Origin: Perognathus longimembris pacificus
Lineage: Eukaryota > Chordata > Mammalia > Rodentia > Heteromyidae
Reading direction: 5' to 3'
Assembly (NCBI RefSeq): GCF_023159225.1
Contig: NC_063162.1
Span: 89,489,880 to 89,553,879 of the forward strand
DNA length: 64,000 nt
Positions 21,641-33,287 of the stretch are shown piece by piece; position 1 is the first letter of the stretch, and every line of letters begins with the position of its first letter. A program made the translations under genes and the position numbers. The notes beneath the pieces were generated by a model. The model did no database searches. It saw only the letters and a list, made by a program, of their open reading frames with translations, and was not told where the DNA came from.

Positions 21641-22492
21641 CCCTTTCGCTAATCTCTCCAACCTTGACATTTTATAAGCCACCAGACAGTTTCCCATTTT
21701 GTGGTCAATGGATAGAGCTAACAGAACATGCTCTGTTCCTTCTACCCCTAGACATGTCAATCAATGGGAAAGCTGACCCCGACACCCACATCCAGGTCCA
21801 TGAGTATGATTTTCTATTTGAAACAGATCTAGGCTATGAAATCCACTCCTAATTATATAAGCTCTTCTTGTTTCAGTCCTTTCTATTTTCCAATGTTAAC
21901 ATAGTCCTGTCATTCAGTCAAATTGTTATGAAGCAGCAAAGTCTCTCTCAGGTTTCTTTGGAGATAAGATGAGATGTTTTTGTTTCTGCCCTTAGCTACA
22001 CCCAGGATAATGGTGCTACTCGGTGTCCAGTTTTCACTGGGTCTTGTCTGGATGATTATAGCAATATGTTAGACAGACACTGGAGCTGTAAATGGTCATT
22101 CTGCCTCAGCTAAACATAAGAGGCAGCCTCTTGGTAAGATGGTATATTTTTCAGTGGTCTTTTTATTCTTTCAAATGGCCTGACCTTTTTCTCTTTGAAA
22201 GCAGGAAAACAACATCCATGTCACTTTTCTTCAATTTATTGATCACAAAGTAATCATTGCCAATGCTCTTTCTTTGGACACTCCTGCTAATAACACCAGT
22301 TAAAACTGTAAGTTGTTCTCTTTCTCCATTTTGCAATACATTTTCCACTTGAATTATAATGCTTTTTTTAATGCACTTTTGTATAAGCCTGTGAAGGAAA
22401 ATGCAAAAGTGACAAATCACAAACACAACAGCAACAAATTAGCAAAGGCAAACAAGCAGAAAAAGAAAGGTTTTATGTACTCAGATCCTCTG

Positions 22493-22494
<2 letters not shown>
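21641..22494. other. Unique sequence, no gene recognised
   Basis: No repeat signature or coding block recognised. It may contain more of the L1 remnant at its left end. Confidence 0.4.

Positions 22495-22526
<32 letters not shown>
22495..22526. repeat. (CA)n microsatellite
   Basis: Uninterrupted CA dinucleotides that directly precede the tail end of a minus-strand SINE. Confidence 0.95.
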
Positions 22527-22527
<1 letters not shown>

Positions 22528-22531
<4 letters not shown>

Positions 22532-22744
22532 TGATACTAGGGCTAGAACTCAGGGCCATGGTGCTCTCTTAGCTTTTTCACTCAAGGCTGATCAGCTCTA
22601 GAACTTGAGCAAGAGCTCCACTTCTGACTTATTTTTTGAGTTAAGTAGAGATAAAAGTCTTGCCAATTTCCCTGCCTGGGCTGACTTTGACCTGTGATCC
22701 TCAGACCTCAGCCTCCTAAGTAGCTAAGAACGAAGGCATGAGCC
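22528..22744 (-). mobile_element. B1-Geo dimeric SINE
   Basis: The complement of the tail (agggctagaactcagggcc) is followed by the linker complement (gttaagtagagataaaag) and head complement (cctcctaagtagctaag). The Geo part has a short internal duplication. Confidence 0.85.
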
Positions 22745-24450
22745 GAGCTCAGATCCTGTTTTATGTTCCTGTTTCATTACTGTCTTTTGGCTTTTCTGTT
22801 CCTCCCCAGCTCGTACACACGAATTCCCTTTCATCATAGCTGTGTTTGTTTCTAGAATGCTGGCAGACCTAAATTTCCAATTTATGCGTTGCTGTCTGGA
22901 GTGCAACTTGGGTTTCCAAGCACTCCCCAACCCATGTGTGCTTTTCATTTTGCCACTTTCTTGCACAGATAGATATTCTGTTGTCACCAGCTGGCCTGAG
23001 AAGACACTCAGCCACGCTCGATTTCCATGTTCACTAATCGTCACTCCGTCTTCTGCTCTGCCAATTTGGTGCATAATATTTTCATTTTCTCTCGATTCAT
23101 TTCCAATACTCCTGTCAGCTTTCAGCATCTCCTTCATTAAGCTTCTCCTCTGCATTCACAACCCTCAGCTGCTACAGGGGCCTTTGTGAGGGTCCTGGGG
23201 ATTGATCTTGTCCTCTCCCCACACTTGTGGACCTGCCATGGCAGGAGAGGATTTAGTGTGTGTCACCCAGATTGCCTGCAGGACACCCTGTGTCCCCATT
23301 TGTCACCTGGCTTCCATTGCTCACCAGGCCTGCCGGCTTGTAAACTTCTTTCTGGAAATGTTGAAAGGATTATCCCCGCTCATAAAATGCAAAATCTGCT
23401 TAACTGCCTTGAATGATTTAAGGCTGTTCTGCTTGTTTGCAAGGAAAGACTTATTTGAATTACAAAGTAAAATTGCAGGCCGTGGTGGGAGAAAAAAAAA
23501 AAAAGAGATGGTCACAAACCAGCTCTTCTTCTTCAGGAAAAGAAGTTGCTGTGTTAATTCATTCCAGTTCAACAAAGTCATTGGTAAAGGAACCTAGTTG
23601 GTTTTTAATGTTAGGATTCATGATCCAATTTGTCTAATTTTCTATAAGGCAAAGAAACTTCAGTCAGGAGTTTAAACTCCAGCATTAAAGTTCTGCGTTA
23701 AAGACCAGTTGCTTAAAATGCATTGTATTCATAAACAGGTATAGCTACTTAGAGTTTGGTTTTCAAAAAAAAAAAAAAAAAGCCCAGTTGCAACTTAAGT
23801 TTTGTTAAGCAGTTACAGACTCTAAATAGAAGATTAAAACCACCCGAAGGAAGGATGATCCTGAGTGAAGCAACAGCATTGTAACTAAGCATGCAATAAG
23901 CCTTCCTTCTTGTCTGTTATCATTTACCAAAGCCCACGCTGAACTTATTTTTATACCCAACCCACACATAAACCAACTCCAACAAGCTAACTTGGATGTG
24001 TTTATGATGGAGTCCAGCTATGACTATACTTCTATAAAACCACTAGCCAATCAAAACCCTGGCTACCTAATTAAATCTAGAGCCTTCAAAGAGAACACTC
24101 TCTCGAAGTGGCAGTGAAATCATCTAGAAAGGGGCAGTCATTCTCTAGGGTCAATCTAAAAAGCTCCACTGACTCATGTACCTCTCTGTGCAGATCCCCT
24201 AGCCATACTGACTAGGGCTTACTAGTTTTGTGCGCTAAGAATGTATGATAGTGATTGCACATTGTAGATGTTCAGCTAGTGGGTTTCTAAATAACAGTGT
24301 GGAGTATAGTTCTGTCGCCATTTATTTTTTTTTATTCTCAATGGAAAAACTCCAAGTCAAATTCTTTCAAAGTTCTTTTCAAAAGGTGTGATAGATATTT
24401 GTTATTTACTGAAGCCCATGCTTTACTTATATTTAAGTTTAAAATAGGAA
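22745..24450. other. Unique sequence, no gene recognised
   Basis: 1.7 kb without SINEs. Part of it (22,800-23,200) has even composition and may be conserved non-coding DNA. Frames of 131-143 codons here have no recognisable domain and overlap antisense frames. Poly(A) runs at 23,492-23,504 and 23,765-23,781. Confidence 0.4.
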
Positions 24451-24454
24451 ATCT

Positions 24455-24668
24455 CAGCCAACTGGCAGTGGCTCATGCTTATAATCCTAGCTACACAGGA
24501 GGCTGAGATCTGAGGATCACAGTTCAAAGCCATACCACGCAGGAAAGTTCATGAGGCTCCAATTACTACCAAAAAAGCCAGAAGTAGAGTTGTGGCTCAA
24601 GTGGTAGAGTGACAACCTTGAGCAAAAGAGCTCAGAGGCAGCACCCAGTGACATACCCCCCCCCCAAA
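24455..24668 (+). mobile_element. B1-Geo dimeric SINE
   Basis: The head carries gctacacaggaggctgag and the tail ttgtggctcaagtggtag. The 3' end is replaced by a C-run and an A/G-rich stretch. Confidence 0.85.
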
Positions 24669-24727
24669 GAAAAGGAAAGGAAAACTCACCAAAAGTGTCT
24701 GAAAATATAGAAATAAAAGAAATCTGG

Positions 24728-24952
24728 AGCCAAGCACCATTATAGGCTTTCTTCTATAATCCTAGCTACTCAGGAGTCTGAGATATGAGTATTGCAGTTT
24801 GAAGCCGCACTGGGCAGAAAAGTCCATGAGACTCTTATCTCCAATCAACCAGCAAAAAGTGGGAAGGGGAGGTGTGGCTCAAGTAATACAGTACCAGTCT
24901 TGAGTGAAAAAGTCAAGTGAGAGCACTGAGGCCCTACGTTCAATCACAAGTA

Positions 24953-24954
<2 letters not shown>
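24728..24954 (+). mobile_element. B1-Geo dimeric SINE ending in (CA)n
   Basis: The head carries gctactcaggagtctgag and the linker tctccaatcaacc. The tail ends with an acgttcaatcacaagtact segment that runs directly into a CA microsatellite instead of poly(A). Confidence 0.85.

Positions 24955-24989
<35 letters not shown>
24955..24989. repeat. (CA)n microsatellite at SINE tail
   Basis: Pure CA repeat beginning exactly where the preceding SINE ends. Confidence 0.95.
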
Positions 24990-24992
<3 letters not shown>

Positions 24993-25999
24993 TTAGAGAT
25001 TTGTAAGAAAGATAGTTCCTTGATGGCATGGAAGGAATGAGTGATAGTTACAAAGACAGAAGACAGAAACAAGAGATGGCACTCATCTGAGTGAAATGCC
25101 CATCTTCTCCAGGGGTAAAGGAAAGGGGTCTGACTTTGATACCTGCATGTGAGGCATTTCACTAGTAGATTCGTCACACTGATGAGTCAGGGGATGTTTT
25201 CTTTTTCTATTTCCTGTCCTGACTGTTGGGTGCCCAGTGCCCTTAGGCTCTCCTGGTATTGCAGTATGATTCCTCAAGTCTTACTCTAGTAAGCAGAAGA
25301 GCAGAAAGAAACTCCATGGTGTGGGAAGGGAAAGGAGCTTCAGAGACTCACAGAGAGGAATCATGGCTCCCTCAGAACATCCTGCAGGTCTCCTCTTGGT
25401 CCCACTCTGGCTGTGTCTCACCATGGAAAACCATCTTCCTCCTTAGCATCCACACTGCACTGTTCTCCCTTTGCCAACTCTGTCGCTTCACCTCCTGCTC
25501 GCTCTCTCCCTTCTACTCTGAGTGGCATTGTGGCCACAACATCACGTCACTCCCCCACCTCCTGTATTGAGATCCAGTGCCCTTTCCCACAGGCCTCCCT
25601 GGACACGCTCCCTGCTTTGTCACCAGCACCCTCTGGATGGCACACCTGTGCCATGGAGCTGCCTGTGTCCTCATCAGTCAGTTCCCCACGCTGCAACTAT
25701 GACTTTGTCATGTCCTCTCACTTTTCTTGCCTGACATCTCATCAGTCTGGTTGAGTGATGTTGAAAGCTCCTTGTGGAAATCTTTTGCATTTTTCTCCAT
25801 TTTCACTGCCAGTGTCCCAGTCAAATCACTCATAGCTCTGAACCTAGATTGTTGCGTTAGCCTCAACTCTTCTGTCCTTACCACCTCCCTCTCTGCCTCA
25901 ATACACATACTACCCCTCAGCGTCCCATGCAATGCCACCATTCCAAAAGCTTATCCTCCTCTTTGGAAGAATGACTCTCTTCGTTAATGGATTGATTGT
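24990..25999. other. Unique or ancient-repeat sequence, no gene recognised
   Basis: Pyrimidine-rich DNA from 25,380 to 25,950 resembles in style a decayed ancestral mammalian repeat, which I cannot name with confidence. Several overlapping frames of 70-113 codons are low-complexity Ser/Pro/His-rich products and are not supported as genes. Confidence 0.4.
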
Positions 26000-26220
26000 A
26001 CTGATAGTGGAACTTGAACTCAGGGCCTCAGACTCTCTTGCTTGGCTTTTTCACTCAAGGCTGGTGCTCTACCACTTGAATCATAGTTCCATTTCTGGCT
26101 TTTTTCTAGTTAATTGGAAATAAAATTCACATAGCTTTTTTTTTTCCCAGCTGCCTTCAAACCATGCTCCTCAGATCTCAGCCTCCTGAGTAGCTCAGAT
26201 TTTAAGTATGAGCAACCTGG
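26000..26220 (-). mobile_element. B1-Geo dimeric SINE
   Basis: The complement of the tail (tggaacttgaactcagggcc), the A-box region (ctctaccacttgaatcatag) and head (cctcctgagtagctcag) are all recognisable. A T9 run interrupts the head. Confidence 0.88.
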
Positions 26221-26221
26221 C

Positions 26222-26460
26222 TTTATTTTGTGTATTTTTAATTGACAAAATGGTATGTATGTATTTACACTGTATAACAAGAAGCTTTCATATATGTGCA
26301 CATTGTAGAAGGGTTAAATCAAGCTGTTGGACGCATCCATGTCTTCACAGTTTATCTTTATTTTCTGATGGTGAGAACATTTGGGACCCCTTGTTCAGCA
26401 TTGCCTAATTATTCAGTGCATTGTTCTTAACTACAAACACTGTGTTGCTACTAAGATTAT
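26222..26460 (-). mobile_element. Ancient LINE-1 (L1M-type) 3' UTR relic
   Basis: The plus strand reads ttttaattgacaaaatgg, then cacattgtagaagggttaaa and a decayed sequence, the complement of the 3' UTR shared by old mammalian L1M elements (tgtcaattaaaa at the 3' end). This predates the rodent-specific SINEs. Confidence 0.65.
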
Positions 26461-26564
26461 TCCTCTTTACAATTTGGAATGCAACCGAAATGCCTCAAGA
26501 CTACTGATAGGCTCAAAACTGACTCCAAATCTGACTCTACTTACCTAAAGAAAACTTTTGTTGC

Positions 26565-26803
26565 CAGGTGCTGGTTGTACTTCCCTATAATTCTAACTAC
26601 TCCAGAGGCTGAGATCTAAGGATTTCTGTTCAAACCTAGCCTGGTCAGGGATTTCCATGAGACCATTATCTCCAATAAAACACCAAAAAGCCAGAAGGAG
26701 AGTGATGGTTCAAGTGCTAGAGCACTGGCCTTGAGCACAAAAGCTCAACAGCAGCACCCAGGCCCTGAAGTCAAGCCCTGGGACTGGCATAAGAAAAAAG
26801 AAA
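26565..26803 (+). mobile_element. B1-Geo dimeric SINE
   Basis: The head begins gccaggtgctggttgtac. A tctccaataaaac linker and a Geo-type tail with gtgctagagcac and a B-box-like end near 26,775 follow, then an A-rich tail. Confidence 0.85.
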
Positions 26804-26867
26804 ACCATTGTCTTCACTTGCCTCCTTCTGTATCTTGATATTTTTCTTCAAAGATGAAAACTTTTAG

Positions 26868-27300
26868 AGCAGAGTGTGGTGGCAAATGCCTGTAAACCAA
26901 GCTATTCCAGATGTAGGAGGGTGGTGTGCTCTGAAGCCAGTCCCAGGTAAGGTTAGAAAGACCCTATTTTAAAACAAACTAAAAGGGGGCTGGGGATATG
27001 GCCTAGTGGCAAGAGTGCTTACCTCATATACATGAAGCCCTGGGTTCAATTCCCCAGCACCACATATACAGAAAACAGCCAGAAGTGGCGCTGTGGCTCA
27101 AGTGGTAGAGTGCTAGCCTTGAGCAAAAAGAAGCCAGGGACAGTGCTCAGGCCCTGAGTCCAAGGCCCAGGACTGGCAAAAACAACAGCAACAACAACAA
27201 AAAACTAAAAGCAAAAGGACTAGGGGCATGTATTAAGTGGTAAGAGCACTAAGCAGGAGGCTCTGAGTTCAATACCAAGTGCTGTACAAATAATTAAATA
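26868..27300 (+). mobile_element. B1-dID SINE split by a later IDL-Geo insertion
   Basis: The B1 half (gagtgtggtggcaaatgcctg) lies at 26,868-26,975. The ID-like half (gtattaagtggtaagagc, then gagttcaataccaag) lies at about 27,214-27,290. An IDL-Geo element with its own target duplication lies between them. Removing the insert would restore a single B1-dID dimer. Confidence 0.75.
26986..27201 (+). mobile_element. IDL-Geo SINE nested in B1-dID
   Basis: Full two-monomer structure with an (AAC)n-rich tail. The 10-bp target duplication aaactaaaag lies at 26,976-26,985 and 27,202-27,211, both within the older host SINE. Confidence 0.93.
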
Positions 27301-27832
27301 TAAATACATGGATAAACATTTCTTTATCCCCATGGGTGGTTTTAAATAGAAGGGGATTGAACACATCCTAAAAGGATATGAGTTACATAAAATTGGTTTG
27401 CATTCCTAATTGATTAGCTGACCTTGACATTGACTGATCCTTGATTTCTAAGTGTCTCTCTCTCCGTGTGCTTAACAGAACCTTCATTTATTTAAAACAA
27501 GCTTTATTAAACTGAATTTTTAAAGTATTTTGGATAAATGTGCATAGGGTAAGGGTGTTGAGGAAGAAGGCATGATCCCTTCCTTCAGCCTAGTTCTTGG
27601 TTGGTAGTGATGCCAAGGCAGGTGGGAGAGGCGCACAGCTGAGCATCGTGAGCGGTTCTGAGAGGAAGAGGCTGGGGAATTAGCTAGCCAGACTGAGTCA
27701 TGGAGTACTGTATGGAATGGGCCAGCTAAGGAGAACTCCCTAGTAGGAGGAAAACAGAACTGGGCTACAATACTTTTGGAACCCTCTAGAGGAGTGTTCC
27801 AAAACTATGGAGTAAAAGAAGGTGTTTGTTCT
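27301..27832. other. Unique sequence, no gene recognised
   Basis: No repeat or coding signature seen. Confidence 0.45.
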
Positions 27833-27955
27833 ATTTTTTAAAGAATTATCTTGAGTAGTTGAACAAAGGGGTTTCTGTTCAATAAATCAAGATCATAAGT
27901 GTAATACATCTTGATCAATGCCACCCCTCTATCTCTCATTTTATTTTTTATTCTG
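27833..27955 (-). mobile_element. LINE-1 3' end fragment
   Basis: Begins T-rich, then gtagttgaacaaaggggt and acatcttgatcaatgccac. Same family as 21,536 and 58,217, 5'-truncated. Confidence 0.7.
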
Positions 27956-27984
27956 TGTTTATATGTCTTAAATAATTAATTTCT

Positions 27985-28070
27985 GTTTTTGAGGTGCTAG
28001 AGTTTGAACTGAGGGGTCTTATTCTTTCTAGGAAGATGCTTTACCACTTGAGCCATGCTCCTGGCTTTGT
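27985..28070 (-). mobile_element. dID-like SINE fragment
   Basis: The complement of a tRNA-like monomer: ctagagtttgaactgagg (B-box side) and taccacttgagccatg (A-box side). Similar pieces lie at 40,815 and 47,675. Confidence 0.6.
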
Positions 28071-28087
28071 TTGCTTTTATATATATA

Positions 28088-28298
28088 TTTTTTTTGTCAA
28101 TTTTGGGGCTTGAACTCAGAACCTGGGCACTGTCTCTGAGCTTTTGTGCTCAAGGCTAGTGCTCTATCACATTGTGCTACAGTGCACTTCGGGTTTTCTG
28201 GAGGTTCATTGGAGTTAAGAGTCTCACGAACTTTCTGCCTGGGCAGGCTTTGAACCAGGATCTTCAGATCTCAGCCTCCTGAGTAGCTAGGATTACAA
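28088..28298 (-). mobile_element. B1-Geo dimeric SINE
   Basis: The tail complement ggggcttgaactcagaacc, linker complement ttcattggagttaagag and head complement cctcctgagtagctagg are clear. Starts with a T-run, i.e. a minus-strand A tail. Confidence 0.9.
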
Positions 28299-28677
28299 AT
28301 ATTTATATATAAGATAAACTCCTTTAAGAAAGGACAACAGTTTCAAATGAGTAAAAACATCCTCAAGCCAAGTAGAGCCACAGAAGAAACAGCTAAAACA
28401 TAGGGGTAATCCTAAGAAGTTGCAGATACAGTGGCGGTATGAGAATTCACACAGGAAGTGGGAGCAGACAGAGGCTTGTTTCCCAGGCTTGTCGTGGAAG
28501 GAGGAGGGCTGGACAGGCGCCTCCCACCTCTGTACAAACGCTGTGTTCTGGATGAATACTGTCCTTCCGGCTCTGTATGTGAAAACTGACCAAAACAAAC
28601 TACTAGACAAACTATTAGCCAGAAAAGTAAAACAAGCTGGAAAGTTCTTAGAAAACCTGAGGCACTCACTCAGTGCT
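28299..28677. other. Unique sequence, no gene recognised
   Basis: Open frames on both strands (85-107 codons) overlap and lack motifs; not supported as genes. Confidence 0.4.
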
Positions 28678-28697
28678 GGGGGGGGGGGGGGGGGGGG
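28678..28697 (+). repeat. G20 homopolymer
   Basis: Twenty consecutive G followed by a purine stretch. Potential quadruplex-forming and length-unstable. Confidence 0.95.
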
Positions 28698-28806
28698 AGA
28701 AGTAGCAGGTGAGAAAGTTCATCTAGGGATGAACTATTATTAATATTTATTATTATTTTATCACTGATGCGTTGGTTAGGCAGAAGGATCACAAAGTCTT
28801 ATGTGA

Positions 28807-29020
28807 GGGGCTGGGAATAAGGCCTAATGGCAAGAGTGCCTGCCTTGTATACATGAGGCCCTGGGTTCAATTCCCCAGCACCACATATACAGAAAACGGC
28901 CAGAAGTGGTGCTGTGGCTCAAGTGGCAGAGTGCTAGCCTTGAGCAAAAAGAAGCCAGGGACAGTGCTCAGGCCCTGAGTCCAAGCCACAGGACTGGCCA
29001 AAAAAAAAAAAAAGTCTCAG
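28807..29020 (+). mobile_element. IDL-Geo SINE with 16-bp target duplication
   Basis: Full IDL-Geo with A13 tail. The flanking duplication (28,791-28,806 and 29,021-29,036) starts acaaagtctta and has one mismatch. Confidence 0.94.
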
Positions 29021-29036
29021 ACAAAGTCTTACGTGA

Positions 29037-29345
29037 CCATCTGACTCCTAACTAAAGTAGTCACAACTGTGTACATTTTTAATAAAACCTTTGGTTACAC
29101 ATTCAAACCAAAACTTATCATGAATAGACTTGTAAATGATAGTAAAAGAAATGTATTTCACTGCCATTCATTTTGATAGATTTCTAGTTGTTCTCCATAA
29201 ATACTAGTAATAGAAACTAAAAAAAAGAAACAGTAGTCAATTGTTTAGAGGATCCATTATTTTTCAAATTAATACTTTGCATTGGGACCAAGAGAACACA
29301 AAATATTTGCTTTTAGAATTGCTATCAAACATTTAGGAGATGTTC
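29037..29345. other. Unique AT-rich sequence
   Basis: Nothing recognised. Confidence 0.4.
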
Positions 29346-29541
29346 CTAGGCATTGTGGCTCATGCTTTTAATCCTAGTTACTCAGAAGGCTGAAATAGGG
29401 ACAATGTTGGCTTGAAGGCAGCCCAGGCAGAAAAGTTTGCTAGACTCTATTTCTGGAAGTGAGATTCAAGTGGTAGAGTGCCAGCTAGCAAGTGTGATTC
29501 CCTGATTTCAAACCCCAGTACTGAAGAAAAAAAAAAAAAAA
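29346..29541 (+). mobile_element. B1-dID SINE
   Basis: The B1 head (ggctcatgcttttaatcc) joins an ID-like half (attcaagtggtagagtgcc, then gatttcaaaccccag) and an A15 tail. The right half differs from Geo. Confidence 0.75.
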
Positions 29542-29543
29542 CA

Positions 29544-29782
29544 GTCCAGGGCTGTTGACTCATGCCTGTAATCCTAGCTACTTAGGAGGCTGAAATCTGA
29601 GGACCACAATTCAAAGTTAGCCCAGACAAGAAAGTCAGTGAGACTCTTATCTCCAATAAACTATTCAGAAAAACCAGAAGTGGTGCTGTGGTAGAGAGAG
29701 CACTAGCCTTGAACAAAAGAAGCTCAGGGACAGAGCCTAGGCCCAGAGTTCAAGCCCCAGGACTGGCAAAAAAAAAAAAAGA
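29544..29782 (+). mobile_element. B1-Geo dimeric SINE
   Basis: Immediately follows the previous SINE. The head carries gctacttaggaggctg, the linker tctccaataaac, and the tail ends gagttcaagccccaggactg plus A13. The A-box region has a small deletion. Confidence 0.9.
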
Positions 29783-30281
29783 AGGAAAGAGTCAGGAGAG
29801 ATGTGACTTTTTTTCAACAGTTTGCTTTGCTCTCCAGTGAAACTCTAGCAGTGGTGACACTGTTGTATCACTGTAAAGCAATATAGGACATTATGTTTGC
29901 AATACCATGGGAGTATTTATCTCTTTGTAGATAACATTCCATTATTGCTAGAGAATGATAAACAGAGTAATAAATAACACTGTGCTGTGGAGGATTTTGA
30001 GACACTCCGAATTTGGGACACTTTTATTTGTTATCACAGAGAAAAGACAAAGCAAGGCTGTTGTTCCCATTGAAAGAAATAATCATGTATTGGAGAACAA
30101 TAAAAGCAAGTTCATTTGCAGTTCAGTTATGTCTGAACTGATTAACAGTATAATTTGTTAACTATTACTACTTCCTACCCCAGGCAGGTTTTATGATTTC
30201 CCATAATTATCTGAAACATTTTACCAACTTTTGACAGCAATAAAAATATAAAAGTCTACGATTTAGGTGGGTAAAAAAAAT
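29783..30281. other. Unique sequence, no gene recognised
   Basis: Nothing recognised. The 68-codon frame at 29,955-30,161 has no known motif. Confidence 0.4.
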
Positions 30282-30350
30282 AAGCTCTGGGCAGCACCCA
30301 GGCCCTGAGTTCAAGCTCCACCACTAACAAAAATAAAATAAAATAAATAA
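30282..30350 (+). mobile_element. 5'-truncated Geo-tail SINE fragment
   Basis: Only the end of a Geo monomer remains (cagcacccaggccctgag, then ttcaagctcc) with an (AATAA)-rich tail. Confidence 0.75.
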
Positions 30351-30815
30351 GGTCTGTAGTAAAACAATTTGACAAATGTCTTTGCCAACATAGAGAAGGG
30401 ATTTATGACACATTATATGAGAAAAAAAGTGATTTAGACCTGGAGATTACACCATTGTTTCTCTTTAATTAGCTGAATTTTTTCTTAAATAGAAATGCCT
30501 GTTTCTGATCAATTATCCTTTCCATAGGAGGAAGGAGGTATTTTATGTTATTTATGTTATTGTTAACATACCATCAAATTTACTATTAAAATATAGATAG
30601 TTAATTTTTTCAATCCACTGGCTGCAATCTGCAGATTATAAAATCAATGATAACTACTCATAATTTGTAGCAGTATATTTGTTAATAGCCTTCTTTGTTG
30701 CCTCTAGTTATGAAAATAGGTGATTTTGAAAATTACTGTGTCCCCTTTCAATTTCCAATTAGTAATAGGCTTTTATGCAAAAATTATTTTATTGAATCAA
30801 AATGCTATACTACTA
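30351..30815. other. Unique AT-rich sequence
   Basis: Nothing recognised. Confidence 0.4.
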
Positions 30816-30930
30816 CACTGGGTGTGGTGGATCATGCCTGTAATCTTAGCAGTCTGGAGGCTGAGGCAACAAGAACATGGGTCAAGGTCAGCCTGGGCTA
30901 CACAGAGATATTGTTTAAAAAAAAATAACA
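30816..30930 (+). mobile_element. B1 monomer SINE
   Basis: ctgggtgtggtggatcatgc, then gtctggaggctgaggc, gtcagcctgggctacac and an A tail: a 7SL-derived B1 unit without a second half. Confidence 0.85.
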
Positions 30931-31685
30931 ACAATAAAATGATGGCGGGGTATTTATCATTGCACAATTATCCAAATATCATCTTAGGAAAAGTTATTAC
31001 CTTCATTTTAAATAACTTTTAAGCTCTTTCTGCCACATAATCAACTCTAAAGCAAAGTAGTCCAAAAGAATGACTTGATGATTCCCATGATGCATCAGGA
31101 GGCTGGGAGGTCATAACCAGAACCCACTCACCCAGCAGCTGAGTTGAATTAGCTAAGACAAGAGCCAGACTCTTCCTTTCTGGATGTGACAATCCCCTGG
31201 GGACATCAGCTTTGGCCACCTGAGCTCTCCTCCATGAGGCCTCTGACTCTCCAGAAGGTTGGTCTGGAAATCCTTAGAGAATGGCAAATATGTTGTCCCA
31301 AAAGGGCAAAAGCAGAAGCAGAAAGGCTGCCCCAAACCTGCAATCCTAGGCTTGGGCAATGGGATTTCCACCACGTTTCTGTTCAAACCAAGTTACAAGC
31401 CATCCCAGACCCAAGATGTGGAGAAGTAGCCTCTAGGACCTGCGTGGGGGTAGCTTCAAAACATTCTGACTGTGTTTTCCAATCTTCTGTTCAATGGATC
31501 TTCCTGGTTGAAATGACAATAGTGGCTAAGATGGATAAAGACAGAAATATTCATACAGCCCTTATTGGGCTGCGTATACATTCTGAAAAGGGAATATTCT
31601 AGAAGCTGAAACAACAAATCATACTCACTGCCAAGCCATGTTTGGGACAGATATAAGAAAATAAGAGAAAGATGCTAATTTTGAA
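30931..31685. other. Unique sequence, no gene recognised
   Basis: A 138-codon plus-strand frame (31,186-31,602) crosses this region but has no recognisable domain and overlaps an antisense frame. It is not supported as a gene. Confidence 0.45.
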
Positions 31686-33030
31686 TATTTCTAACAGATT
31701 TTTATTGTTATTGTAAAGGTGATATACAGAGGGGTTACAGTTACATAAGTCAGGCAATGAGTACATTTCCTTTTGAACAGTATCCCCTCTTCCCTCATTT
31801 TCCTCATAGTTTTTCCCCTTCCCCACAAGTTGTATAGTTCATTTTCAAGACAGTGTTAATGAATATCACTGCTGCATTTGTTCACCCTTTGTCCCACTAT
31901 TTCTGTGTTCCCCCATTACCCTCCCCCAAACAGATAAACTGCATACAAAAGATACAGAAATGAAAAACCTCAACAAAGCAGAAAACAAAACAAAATGAAA
32001 GCAAAATGGCCAAAACAAAATAAAACAACCCAAACCCTCTTGTTTCCATTTATTGGAGTACATTTCAAAAAACATTTTATATAATCATGTGCACATAGCC
32101 TTTGTGGTCCTCTCCTAAGAATATCCTCCCTTGGCCTCTGTGAATGTTTAGAGTCTTGTATAATTTATCATGTCCTAAGTGTAATTTTTGTCTTTTACCA
32201 TCCATTGTGTTTACTTGTAGATTTAAAGGCACACTCTAGTTACAACAAATGAGGGAAACCATACAACCTGTTTCTTTGGGTCTGGCTTACGTCACTTAAT
32301 ATAATTTTTTTTCAAGTTTTTCCATTTCTTTACGAATGGGGCAATATCATCTTTTCTGATGGAAGCACAGAATTCCTTTGTGTATATATACCACATTTTC
32401 TTGATCCATTCATCTACTGAGGGGCATCGTTGATTCCATATCTTGGCTATGGTAAACACTGATACAATGAACACAGTTGTGCTGGTAGCTTTAGTGGGGG
32501 CAGGATTGCAGTCTATTGGATAAATTCCAGGAGTAGAATTGCTGGGTTATAGGGAAGTTCTATGTTTAGTCTTGGGAGGAATCTCCATACTACTTTCCAG
32601 AGTGGTTGAACAAGTTTACATTCCCACCAACAGCGTAATAGAATTCCCAACTGGCCACATACCTACCAGCATCGATTATTGTGAGTTTTCTTGATAATGG
32701 CCATTTTAACTGGGATGACACTGAATCTCAATATTGTTTAAATTTGCATTTGTCTTATGACCAGAGATGTTGAATATCTCTTCATGTGTCTATTGGCCAC
32801 CTTTACTTCTTTATTGTTTCTTTGAGTGTTTATTTTTGGGGGTTTAATTTTTTTGAGCTCTAAGTATGTTTTAGATATGAGGCCCTTGTCTGATGCATAG
32901 CTAGTAAAGATCTTCTCCCATTCTGTGGGTTTTCTATTTATTTTGCTAGCTGTGTCCTTTGTCATATAGAAACTCTTCAGTTTGATGTAAGTCCATTTAC
33001 CCAGTCTTTCTTTGATTTGTTCTAACACAG
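31686..33030 (-). mobile_element. 5'-truncated LINE-1 with ORF2 C-terminus
   Basis: Minus-strand 3' UTR (about 31,686-32,280) plus the end of ORF2. Translated remnants include DEWIKKMW (32,292-32,474) and the RLGKWTYIKLKSF block (32,738-33,028), which match the same positions in the large L1 at 3.2-10.2 kb but belong to a clearly more diverged copy. Several stops and shifts; the rest of ORF2 is absent. A SINE sits just past its 5' limit. Confidence 0.88.
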
Positions 33031-33039
33031 ACTTTTAAA

Positions 33040-33287
33040 TTATTTTTATTTTGCATTTTTTGTGCCAGTGCTGTTGCTTGAATTCAGGGCCTAGGCACTG
33101 TCTTTTAGCTTAATCATCTAAGGCTAGCACTCCATACCACTTGATCACACATCTACTCTGGCCTTTGGTAGTTAATTAGAAATAAGATCTTGTGTACCTT
33201 CCTGCCCATCTGGCTTTAAACTGCAGTCCTCAGATTTCAGCCTCTTGAGTAGCTAAGATTACAGATGTGAGCCACCAGTTCTTGGAT
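33040..33287 (-). mobile_element. B1-Geo dimeric SINE
   Basis: The complement of the tail (gttgcttgaattcagggcc), linker (gttaattagaaataag) and head (cctcttgagtagctaag). It lies at the truncated end of the L1 fragment. Confidence 0.85.

Noticed and set aside
31186..31602. 138-codon plus-strand frame as a possible gene
   Set aside because: No recognisable domain, overlaps an antisense frame, has no codon-use signal I can see, and no splice context.
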